Position numbers and translations under genes: made by a program
Notes under the pieces: generated by a model
Databases searched by the model: none
Told to the model about the DNA's origin: nothing
Seen by the model: only the letters and a program-made list of their open reading frames with translations
Assembly (NCBI GenBank): GCA_021464245.1
Contig: JADCRB010000067.1
Location: 1,457,908-1,521,907, forward strand
Direction of reading: 5' to 3'
DNA: 64,000 nt
Source of the DNA: Carallia brachiata
Taxonomy: Eukaryota > Streptophyta > Magnoliopsida > Malpighiales > Rhizophoraceae
In this document: positions 1 to 9,868 of the stretch, in pieces
Layout of the letters: each line of letters begins with the position of its first letter
Numbering within the stretch: the first letter of the stretch is position 1

Positions 1-2760
1 AGAAAATTGGCTAGAGTTCACTCGAATTTTTTTTTTAAAATTAAAATATAAATATTCCTAATATTATTTTAAACAAGCTTAATATTATTTTAGATTTATT
101 TTTTAAAAAAAAATTTACAAAATAAAAAAAAATAGTCTAGTCCACGTCATTCCGAATGATCTCTGAATACAATCCTCTGCTTTTAGAACTTTTCTGATGC
201 CTAATCATTTATACTCCGCTTCCCCTATCCCTAGAAACTAATCGCTAATCTTAAATATAGATTTTGTTAGTAATAGATATTTTTATTTTTTTTTTACAGT
301 TATTATTTACGTAACAGATATTTATTAACTGTCAAAAAGTTAAATTTTAAAAATATTATAAAAATATCATTGAAAAGTGTTAATGTGTTGATTTTTGATT
401 GGTGCTTATAAAAGAGAGTAAAAAGTGACTGTCTGTAATAAAATTTTATTAGAGATAATGTACCGATGGAAGGATAAGGCGGCAGAGAAGCCGTGAACTT
501 CAGGCCTATGAGTGATAGGGCAAGTACCATTTTTAAGCATTTCCGAGTTTTTAAGTTGTAATTCTGCAAGAATTCCGGGGCCTGCTATGCCGTCCCAATT
601 GAACACATAACTATTCCTAACGATCGGACGTGCTGAGATACCAAAATGTTTGATTATAAATAAACGTACTGGAACTAATCCAAGTCTGCAACTTCTATAT
701 TGCAACCACATTTCATGATTGCTAAGATAGATGTTTAGCAAGTCTCTTCGTCATTACATGCTCAGCAAGATGGTTAAAGGGATCTAAGCTAGCCAGGGAC
801 CCAATTGTTTAAAGGAAATCAACATCAGTGGCCGGCACTGTCCTGCTGAAAAAGAGTTGAAATTTTTTTCTTGAAAATCAAGTTTTAAAGTATTATTAAA
901 TATATTAAAATAACACTAAGTACAGTCTAAGATTTAGCTTTTGCATAAAAAAAGGTTTTCCAGATAATCGGGTGAAAACGTTGGCCCACGTAACATTGCC
1001 TTTGTTTAAACCCCTGTCTTGGATGAAATGTAATAGGAATTCCCTCAAATGTCCTTGCCTAAGGTTCAAACTGCAAATTCTATTCTGGACAAATCAGAAA
1101 TCGTCTTCAAGATGCCAGGAATCGAAGAATTTCTGGCAATATCGTTGTCCCACGCTGCTTATTGTCATTAATTATCCAAGAAAATATGACATGTCACGGT
1201 AAGTCATGATTATGAACAAAAAAAAAGACCTGTACCCACTTTGATGTCATCGTCAATTTGTTGGCGCTAATTGTTAGGACGCAGAATATTTTATTCTGGA
1301 CGCCCTAGCAGACATGTTTTAAGCTGCTGTCTGAGGTGACTAAAACAATTAGTAATCATTTGAATGGCCCCATCTACACACCTCAATTTGTGTGCTTCTT
1401 GTCCCTCTTCATTAGCTTTATTTATATTCTTTTTTTTTGGTAAGAGCTTTATTTATATTCTAAAACCAACTTGTTTCACACCAACAATTTTTAAGTGAAT
1501 TGTGAAATTGTGACGTGTCTGCAGAATGTAGATACGATGAATATGTTATGAAACCTGAAGAAAAATTGTCATGGTTTCATTTGGTAGGTCTTTTATCATG
1601 GTTCACCTAAACATCTCGCAGCGGAGAATGAATACAAACGAAAATACAAGAATAAAAATTTGCTAAGAAAAGTAATGCACAGACACTTAGGGTGTGTTTG
1701 GAGTGAGGGGAAGTATGGGAAAAAAAAGGGAAAGAGAAAGAAAATAGAGAGAAAATAAAGTTGGTTGTAGTAGTGGAGAAAGTTGAGAGAAAAAAAGTAT
1801 AGTGAAAGAAAAAATAAATAATAATTTGTGAGAGAAAAAATGGTGAAGAAAATGAAATTATTTAGAGTAGTGTAAAAAATTAAGAGAAACAAGAAATATG
1901 ATGAAAGAAAAAGTGAATAATAATTTGTAAGAGAAAAAATAGTGAAAAAATAAAATTGTTTGGAGTAATATAAAAAATAATAATTTCAAAAATTAATAAT
2001 ATTATTTTAAAATTAATAATTTTAATTTTAATTAAAATACTAATTAAAATAATAAAATTCAGTATATTAATATTTTTTCAATTAAAAAATCCCGAGGAAA
2101 GGTTACATGCTTTTGGTGAGCCCGGAGCCAATGAATTCCGCGGTATAGAATAACGAGTCTAAGGTTAAAGAAACTTTGATAGGTATTTAGCATTGCAAGC
2201 AACAAAAGTAAGCAATCGATAAGCACTTCTAGCACAATTAACTTGATTATTCAATTAAAATTTTTAGATCCTGTTTTTTAGTGTGATATTGATTTAAATT
2301 TTTGGCCTCTCAACTTTCTTTATAACAAAAAAAATAAAAGGAGTTAACCATTTGTCGTCAAATTCCGGGCGAATTATCCCGAACCCCATATCATTTTTGT
2401 TCCAATTATATACCATAGGACGTCCAGCTCTGAACTGGGCCATCAAATTAAGCACCGCTTTCCTTTCTTTTTTTTTCTTTTTTTTTTTACCTTCCTCAAC
2501 GTTTGCGGACTTTTCAGAGTGTATAAATTGGCGTATTGCTTGTTGTCGGATACCTGTCGTTTTTTCTTAGGTTTCTTTGATTAGTTGACAATAATAGTAC
2601 GGTGGTATTATCCAGTTGGAAAAAGATTGGCCTATTTGATGCCAGATGTACTGTCAGAAGTCAGAACATTAGATGAAGAAAAAGAAAACAAGCAGTTAGA
2701 TTCTTTAAGAAAGAAATAAAAATAGTAATAATAATATAATAATAGACATCGATTTCAATA
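1..2760. other. AT-rich intergenic region without a recognised gene
   Basis: No reading frame here looks like a conserved protein; the longest frames are low-complexity or have no family resemblance I recognise. The stretch 1690-2090 holds a GA-rich, transposon-like sequence. It opens with TTA followed by GGGTGTGTTTGGAGTG, a typical MITE end, and contains a tandem duplication listed separately. I could not find a matching second end. The rest is AT-rich spacer with homopolymer runs. Confidence 0.6.
1800..1979. repeat. Two-copy GA/AT-rich tandem repeat of about 75-100 bp
   Basis: Two diverged copies of one unit lie in tandem, at about 1802-1880 and 1904-1979. Both contain a run of GAAAGAAAAA, then AATAATAATTTGT, AGAGAAAAAAT, GTGAA, and a GAGTA(A/G)T(A/G)TAAAAAA end. 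The copies differ by scattered substitutions, so the duplication is not recent. It lies behind a MITE-like end at about 1690 and is probably internal sequence of a degraded element. Confidence 0.6.
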
Positions 2761-2831
2761 ATATTCAATAAATGCTGCACCGAAGTCCTTCCAAGTCGGC
2801 ACCAACCACCTTTTTTGTGATCTTTACCAAG

Positions 2832-2955
2832 ACCCCTGGAGGTTTAACGTTCTCTGAACTCTCTCCCTCAATGGTTATTCTACCTTTGCTATGTTCCAAG
2901 CCTTTCAGAGTAATTGTTGAGGGAGGTAGTTCAGGAAATGTTAGCTTCTCCACCT
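2832..2955 (+). ncRNA. Candidate microRNA precursor hairpin, miR477-like
   Basis: Positions 2846-2880 and 2908-2942 form two 35-nt arms around a 27-nt loop. In a + strand RNA, about 26 positions pair by Watson-Crick, seven more are G:U wobbles and only two are mismatches (one C:U, one C:A). Pairing continues weakly outward with a one-base bulge (CTGGAGG near 2836-2842 against CTCCA near 2948-2952). On the - strand the wobbles would become A:C mismatches, so the pattern itself indicates + strand folding. The 5' arm segment 2861-2881 begins CTCTCCCTCAA, resembling the plant miR477 family as I recall it (about 17 of 21 positions). This is inference from sequence alone; small-RNA data would decide. 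It could instead be a chance inverted duplication. Confidence 0.45.
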
Positions 2956-2995
2956 TTTTAACTCCAAGGCCATTGGAATTTGATATGGTTTCCAA

Positions 2996-4390
2996 TTCAC
3001 AAGTTCTGAAGCATCTAACTACGCGTACTGTAATCAGGTAATTCGTCCATTGAAATTTATAATGTAATTCACAAGAGTTTTAGCTTTGAATCGCTGCAAA
3101 AAAAAAAAAAAAGGTAATTTTCTCTCTCCAACAAAAATTAGCCTGTATAACTTTCGACTCGAGTTAATTGCAGGGACCTGAATACCCATTTACACTTACT
3201 GGCGTTTCTATGTGTATATCTCCGAAATTGACTCTGATCAAGCGGGCAAGGGTGCACTACGTAAAGCAGCCTTCCATAGTTAATCGCCCGCAGAGCAGTA
3301 AGTGTTTGATTAAGCATCTAATTAACACCGTAACAGTGGTGGGATCTATCATTTGCGGACGGAATGTCAGGATCAGAAGCATGTACGTTGTTCTTTTTTT
3401 TTTTTCAAAATTTTAAGTTTTTTTTTTCCATTAAAATGCTCATTGCAATGTGAGCTGCTCGATGAGGTAACTTTCTATATATTATAAATCTCACACTTTT
3501 TTTTAATATTAGAACATGTGCTGCACAAGTCATTAAATTTTAATTATTAGTAGAGGAGGGTTTATCCAGGCTTAGACCTCTTGACTAGCCAAAGTATGCT
3601 TTGCACCTCAAATTTTAGTTAATATAGGAGGTTTGAGAAAATAGTGAGATTCCTCCTCCACTTTTTATAAATTTAAAGATTTAGTGGTTAATTGAGTTAA
3701 CATAGTGATTAAAAGCACGTGTTCCAACATTTTTTTGATTAGAAGAAAGACCAAAATGCGAGATTTACTAGGGCTCAAACATGAACTCAAACATTGGAGT
3801 AAGAGGCATCAACCGAGTACTCTGTTGTACAGAGATACCTCTTTACTTTTAAGAGGTATACATGATAGAGGTAAGATTAGAAAGTAAAATTTATTCAACC
3901 AGTTGTATAGAGATTTTTTTTTTTTTGGGTCATGGTATAGCGATAATTTTTTTTATTTGAGACAGCTCAGTATCCAGCTCATTGGACTGAAGAATTTGAG
4001 CCAACTCGAACAAGATTTCGAAGAACGGTAAAAATCTGCTAGCAGGTATTTAACGATAGAGATAACTTTTAAAAATAAGTAAGGAATATCCGGAGAATAT
4101 AAAGCCCAATGGGCCTTAATCTAAAATACAGATTCTCAATTGGACCTTTTTTGAGCAGCCCAATCGGACCTTAAATCCGTAGGGCCTTGTCTAGTAGCAC
4201 ACATATAAAAAGAACGAACAATCGACGAGACCGGGTCAAGCCCAATACCATGAGATTCTCTGGGAGTCACGCACATGGACTTGCTAACGTGGCGAAACAT
4301 GACTGGCTGAATTCACGTGGCCCGGAGCCTGATTAGCACGGAGACAGAAAGACGACTCGACGGCATTCACTTCAAGATCTAAGCAGGCAG
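2996..4390. other. Intergenic region upstream of calnexin
   Basis: I see no gene. The stretch contains poly-T/poly-A runs, a degraded repeat at about 3950-4066 that recurs at 8080-8186, and the calnexin promoter at its right-hand end. Frames at 3168-3416 and 3705-3887 show no conserved features. Confidence 0.55.
3950..4066. repeat. Dispersed repeat, copy 1 of 2 in this window
   Basis: The segment resembles 8080-8186 in order and spacing. Both carry AGTATYCAGC, CATTRGACTGA, AATYTGARCC, a CCCGAA/TTTCGAA step, ACGRYAAAAATCT and TATTTAACGA/TATTTAAGACGA. It is probably a remnant of a dispersed retroelement. No coding capacity or target duplication could be defined. Confidence 0.5.
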
Positions 4391-4400
4391 TAGTATATAA
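4314..4400 (+). promoter_or_regulatory. Calnexin core promoter: G-box and TATA box
   Basis: A CACGTGG G-box/ABRE-type motif lies at 4314-4320, with another ACGTGG core at about 4288-4293. A TATATAA box lies at 4394-4400, about 130 bases before the calnexin ATG, so transcription probably begins near 4425-4430. ACGT-core sites are bound by bZIP factors, including those of the ER unfolded-protein response, which would suit an ER chaperone. That link is inference. Confidence 0.55.
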
Positions 4401-4528
4401 CGACGCCAACATGTTTCTCTCTGACAAAAATTTTAATTGCTGTGTTTTTGTCTTCAACGTCATCTTAGATTCAGATTCAGATCACCATCAAAGAAGTTAG
4501 GTTTTCGAGACAGTTACGGAGCGAGACG

Positions 4529-6965
4529 ATGGGAGAAGCGCGACGCGTCTCTCTGCGATTGGCTCTTCTCTTTTTGGTGGCTTTCGCCTCCGTCCACCGG
4601 CTCCGTGCCTCCGACGACAAATCGGTAGCCGCTGCTCTCTAGAAACTTCCTTTCGCATTCTGTTTTTGTGTGTGTGTGTGTGTGTGTGTGTGAATGGCTG
4701 AAGTGTTGAGTGTGTTTGGTGTTGTTGTTGATGTAGATCTTTTACGAGTCGTTCGACGAGTCGTTTGAGGGGCGGTGGGTTGTTTCCGAGAAAGATGACT
4801 ATAAAGGTAAAATTGATTTACGTTTTCTTGTGGTGGATCTCTGAGTTTGATCCTGTTTGGTGTCGATTTTCCTGTTTTTGAACATTTGGTTATTGAGGAA
4901 AATATTTATTTTCTGTTGAACTTTTGTGAAAAGTTTGTTAGCTTGCGTTGTTAAGGGCAGTGGTTGATTAATAGGCCTCGACAACAATGTAGGGCAGTTT
5001 GCTGTGATGCTGTTGTTAAAGGATGGAAAAATACGGGCTTGTGAAAGTTACATTTAGCTTGAATTTGCTTTTTTATTTTTTTTGTTGTTTGTTTCACTAG
5101 GAATCTAAGGTTATATTCTGATTCGGAAACTATCTCGGCTTCTAAGAATTCTGTTGGTTTGAATTTGGAAGCTTGGTGAGCAATTTTGGAGTGTTTGTTT
5201 GTTTGATATTTGGGTTTTAGGTGTGTGGAAGCACGCAAAGAGTGAAGGACATGATGATTATGGTCTTCTTGTGAGTGAGAAGGCTAGGAAGTATGCCATA
5301 GTGAAGGAGCTTGACAAACCGGCAGATCTTAAGGATGAGACTATTGTTCTTCAGTTTGAGACTCGTCTCCAAAATGGGCTCGAATGTGGTGGTGCATATC
5401 TGAAATATCTGCGGCCCCAGGATGCGGGATGGATACCGAAGGAGTTTGACAATGAATCTCCTTATTCGATTATGTTTGGACCTGACAAATGTGGAATCAC
5501 AAACAAGGTTCATTTTATTTTAAAGCATAAGAACCCAAAGAGTGGGGAGTACGTTGAACACCATCTTAAGTTCCCTCCTTCAGTCCCATCTGACAAGCTT
5601 TCTCATGTTTACACCGCCATTTTGAAACCTACCAATGAAATCCGAATTTTGGTTGATGGAGAGGAAAAGAAGAAAGCAAATTTCCTTTCATCTGAAGATT
5701 TTGATCCTCCACTCATTCCTGCCAAGACAATTCCCGACCCTGATGATAAGAAGCCTGAGGACTGGGATGAGAGGGCCAAAATTCCTGATCCTGATGCGAA
5801 GAAGCCAGATGATTGGGATGAGGATGCACCTATGGAAATTGAAGATGAGGAAGCTGAAAAACCAGAAGGATGGTTAGATGACGAGCCTGAGGAGATTGAT
5901 GATCCCGAGGCCTCAAAGCCTGAAGATTGGGATGATGAGGAGGATGGTGAATGGGAAGCACCAAAGGTCTCAAATCCAAAATGTGCGATAGGCCCTGGCT
6001 GTGGTGAATGGAAGAGGCCAACAAAAAGAAATCCAGCCTACAAGGGAAAATGGCATGCTCCACTTATTGACAACCCCAATTACAAGGGTATTTGGAAGCC
6101 TCAAGAGATCCCAAACCCCAACTACTTTGAGCTTGACAGCCCCGACTTTGAGCCCATTACTGCTGTTGGCATTGAGATCTGGACAATGCAAGATGGTATT
6201 TTGTTTGACAATATCTTGATAGCAAAAGATGAGAAGCTTGCAGGATCAATCAGAGATGCAAAATGGAAGCCAAAGTTTGACGTTGAGAAAGCGAAACAGA
6301 AGGCTGAGGAAGCAGCTTCTGGCTCAGATGCTCTTGCTGGCCTCCGGGTAATTGAGTAAAGCAGCCTTTATTTCTTGTATTTTCATGAGACTCTGTTTCT
6401 TCATGATCTAAGCTGTCAATTTTTATTTGTGCAGAAGAAGGTGTTTGATGTCCTCTACCAGGTTGCAGACATTCCTTTCTTGAGCAACCACAGGCAAAAA
6501 GTTCTGGTAAGCCATATGACATATTTTATTTTCTGCATTTTGTGGTTCATCTATAGATATCCCCTGATATATGTGTATTCATGTAGGATGTCATTGAAAA
6601 GGCAGAGAAACAACCAAACCTCACAATTGGCATCCTTGTCTCCATTGTGGTGGTGATCTTCTCTGTTCTATTAAAGATAATTTTTGGCGGAAAGAAGGTG
6701 GTGAGTATTTCCAAAACTTTCATTTTTCCCATCGAGTTGATCATTTATTTAGTGATGTAAGCTTCTCTTAAAGCCGACATGGGGCATATGCCCTTCTCTC
6801 ACTATTTTTGCCTACCGTGTTTCATAGGTGAAACCTGAGCAGAGACCCACAGCGGCTGCTGAGACTTCCAACACTGAGGGAAGCCACAAAGAGAGAGCAG
6901 AAGAGAACGAGAAGGAAGATGCAGCTGCTGCACCTCGTCGAAGGCAAACCAGGCGTGAAAACTGA
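4529..6965 (+). CDS. CNX: Calnexin, ER membrane lectin chaperone
   Basis: Six exons (4529-4624, 4737-4806, 5221-6347, 6435-6506, 6587-6700, 6828-6965) join in frame to 538 residues, close to plant calnexins. Residues 1-26 are a signal peptide. A luminal glucose-binding lectin domain follows. A proline-rich P-domain at about 226-358 has acidic motif-1 repeats ([28 protein letters not shown]) and motif-2 repeats (GEWKRP, GKWHAP, GIWKPQ). One membrane helix lies at about 466-490, and a short charged cytosolic tail ends RRRQTRREN. The family retains monoglucosylated glycoproteins in the ER for folding and quality control. The transmembrane helix and the absence of a C-terminal HDEL separate it from calreticulin. 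Intron 1 carries a TG microsatellite. The 5' neighbour is spacer and the 3' neighbour Tudor-SN is convergent, an order shared with Arabidopsis. No defects were seen. Confidence 0.96.
4667..4692. repeat. (TG)n microsatellite in calnexin intron 1
   Basis: About 13 uninterrupted TG units lie in the first intron, between its donor at 4625 and the acceptor at 4736. It is likely length-polymorphic. Confidence 0.9.
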
Positions 6966-7942
6966 AGGGATGATTAAGGTTCTTGACAATTTCACTTTTG
7001 GTAGACCTTGAGCTTAGTATGTCATAGTGGTTTGATTCTTAGCCATTCCTGATTTTTACCTCTGTTTTGGGACGTCAATTGTAAGAGTGTAAATGACATT
7101 ATCTATCATCAGGCAGCGGTAGTACCCTTTCCTCCATCGAAGCCGGATTTAGTTTGGCAAGTTACAGATTTACAGTTAACGACTGTTGAGAAATGGCGTG
7201 GATGGATTAAATATAGTCTTTTGTTCAATTTTACATCTTGTTTTTTTTTTCTTTTTAGACAAAATTTTCATTCATTTTTGCCTTGAAGTATAGTACTTTT
7301 TGTTTAAATAGCTCACTAAGTCAGTTTTTAAAATTGAAGTTATTAAATTCGAGTCGAAGGTCTGAATCAATTAATAAAAAAAAAAAGGTACTTTGTTGCA
7401 TCTTCAATATTTCCCTTGTTATTTGCAAGTAGTTTGTCACTTTATTTTCTTCGTTTTTTTTTCTCTTTGTTTTTTGGTCACAACTGAGCAGTGCCATTTT
7501 GATATATTCAATAAACAAAAATTTTGGCCCAACAGCAAAGTTGCCTCGTTTTTGAAATAATGATACCGCATATTTTGGTCTCATTTGACCCTAAAAATGT
7601 GATGTTTTTGTTCTTGTACATTGGATAACCATCATCACCTTTTTTTCGGGTCCAGCCGAGCGGCATAGTATCTCACCAAAAGTAAGAAAAACAAACAAAC
7701 GACAAAATTTCCAGCTCGGATAAGGCCATTGTCGAAGACTTGTCCAACCTGCCCAAACCTCCAGTTTGGATTACGTGCTGCGCACAGAAGCAGTTACACT
7801 CAAACCCCCAACCATAAACAAATTTTAAGAGCTTCGGTTAATTCAATCGAACGACCATGTTTAAGAGCCTGTTTGGTAATTTTTATAGAATTTTATTGAA
7901 TTCAACATTTTATTGAATTTAGAATCTTTATCTTTTAGACTT

Positions 7943-7976
<34 letters not shown>

Positions 7977-8399
7977 TATATATTTATTTCAGTTGGAGTG
8001 GAGAGGGAATTGAACTATCAGTGAGGGATTAGGTTCAAACGCTAAGGGTCTCGTTCCCAAGTTTTTTTTTTTTTGTATTTAAAATCGTCTAGTATTCAGC
8101 ACATTAGACTGACCAATCTGAACCAGTCCAAATAAAATCCCGAAAGACGACAAAAATCTCCCAATAAATATTTAAGACGACTGCATTCTCAACTTATTCT
8201 CAAATTTCGAATCTACAACTTGACCATAAGAAAATATTATGCCCAGCGGTTCCTGAGCCCTCCCCTGTTCAGGCTCATCACTCTTGAATCCATTTCGGGC
8301 TCATTACTCTAGGCTAAAACCCATTCGGAGCTCAGAATGAGTACCTACAGCCACAGCGCACCATAGACCCCAAAAGGAATGATATGCTGGTGTTACTTA
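6966..8399. other. Calnexin 3' flank and spacer
   Basis: The calnexin 3' UTR should occupy roughly the first 250 bases. Beyond it I see no gene. There is a (TA)n microsatellite at about 7948-7975 and the second copy of a dispersed repeat at 8080-8186. The TTA at 8397-8399 is the target duplication of the transposon that follows. Confidence 0.6.
8080..8186. repeat. Dispersed repeat, copy 2 of 2 in this window
   Basis: Diverged relative of 3950-4066, in the same orientation. The two copies flank the calnexin gene. Confidence 0.5.
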
Positions 8400-9134
8400 G
8401 GGGGTGTTTGGATTAGTTTTTGAAGGAGTGTATTTGTATTTTATTTTTAAAAAGTAAGAAAATAAATATTTTGTAAATTTTTTAGTATTACTTTTTGATT
8501 CTGCTTATTTCCTTATTAGACTTCCTAACAGCAGCTGATTGAAAAACAGGTTCGAATTATTTTTTACTATTTTTTAAATTACTTTCCACTTTTTAATATT
8601 AATAATATTTTATATAAACTAAATTAATATTTATATAATTTTACTATTTTTTTACTTGACACATGAATTAGATATATTAATTTATTTTATTAGTATTTAT
8701 ATAACTTCAATAATTTTTTTAAGTATTTTTAAATAATATTTTTTTCACTTCAATTTTCTTTAATATTGACATTTATAAAAAAAAATCTCAAATATAATAA
8801 TTTTTATCATTTAATAAAAATTAATATTTTTTTTAAAAAAGTTAAAAATTAAGTAAAATAATTCTCAATATTATTTATAAAATATTATTTTAAAATATAT
8901 AATTATAAAATATAAAAATAAAATTTTTAATATGATATATCTGCACAAATTATATGTGTAAATTAGACATTTCATTATTTAACAGTATCAATAAGTATAA
9001 AATTAACCAAATATTTCGTTAATTTTATCAGTAATCAGTAACAGTAAGTAGGAATCAGCAATCAGTAATTAACAGCAGTAATCAGGAATAACAATCAGTA
9101 ATAATAACATTCAACAGCTAATTCAAGCAGACCC
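8400..9134. mobile_element. Non-autonomous PIF/Harbinger (Tourist)-like element
   Basis: The left end reads GGGGGTGTTTGGATTAG. The right end, reverse-complemented, reads GGGTCTGCTTGAATTAG. TTA lies directly outside both ends (8397-8399 and 9135-9137), the 3-bp target duplication usual for this superfamily. The 735-bp interior is very AT-rich and has no transposase frame. It ends in a run of CAGTAAT-type near-repeats (9030-9115). Confidence rests on the paired ends and duplication. Confidence 0.7.
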
Positions 9135-9868
9135 TTATCTCTATGAGTATAAGAGCAAATTTTCAAATAAAAAGAAACACCAAGAAAAAGACCAATATTG
9201 AAACTAATTAATCAATTTCCACCCAAACAGAAAGTAATAATTTTACATCAACGTCTATTGTTTCCCAGAATCAATGTTTACATTCACGCCCTCCTTCCCC
9301 CCAGAGAGCAAAGTGCACTGCACCAACTCTGTTTTGCTTTTTATGGGTTGACCAGTAAAGGCATTCACCATCTTATGGAACTGGTTTCTGGAGGCAAAAA
9401 AATTGGCAAAGTAATTAAAACTACGGGCTCATTGGAAGTAGCCCTTCCAGTTCCACGCGTAGATCCTAAAAAATCATTTTTTTTTTAATAATTTAGGTGT
9501 TCGCTGACATACAAAATCAATATTTTGTTTTTCTGTCACACCTCACAATTTCTGTACCACAAAATTTTCTGAATGATACATATCAATATGTGTTATCTTT
9601 TTTCATCCCCACTAAATAACAAAAATGTTTTTATTATCTGTTTACACAACAAAGTCAGACCCGCTAGGTAAAGAACACCTTATTGTGCCATGTGTTGAAA
9701 AAAAAAAAAAATTGTTCTCTCGTCTACATGGAAAACTTTTAAATAATAGGGGGAAAAAAAACAAAACAAAACTTCAGTTTTTCGGGTCCAACAGCTCTTT
9801 GTTCTCTCATTCCAACAGAAAACGATAATCAGCCCATAATTCAACAAGGGGTAAAGGTACAAAAATCA
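9135..9868. other. Spacer and 3' region of the Tudor-SN gene
   Basis: The part nearest 9868 should contain the 3' UTR of the minus-strand Tudor-SN gene. The frame at 9198-9488 has no recognisable family signature and sits beside homopolymer runs, so I do not call it a gene. Confidence 0.5.

Noticed and set aside
2765..3041. Open frames on both strands over the hairpin region (76 and 89 codons)
   Set aside because: They overlap the inverted repeat, so each is largely the mirror of the other. Neither resembles a protein family I know.
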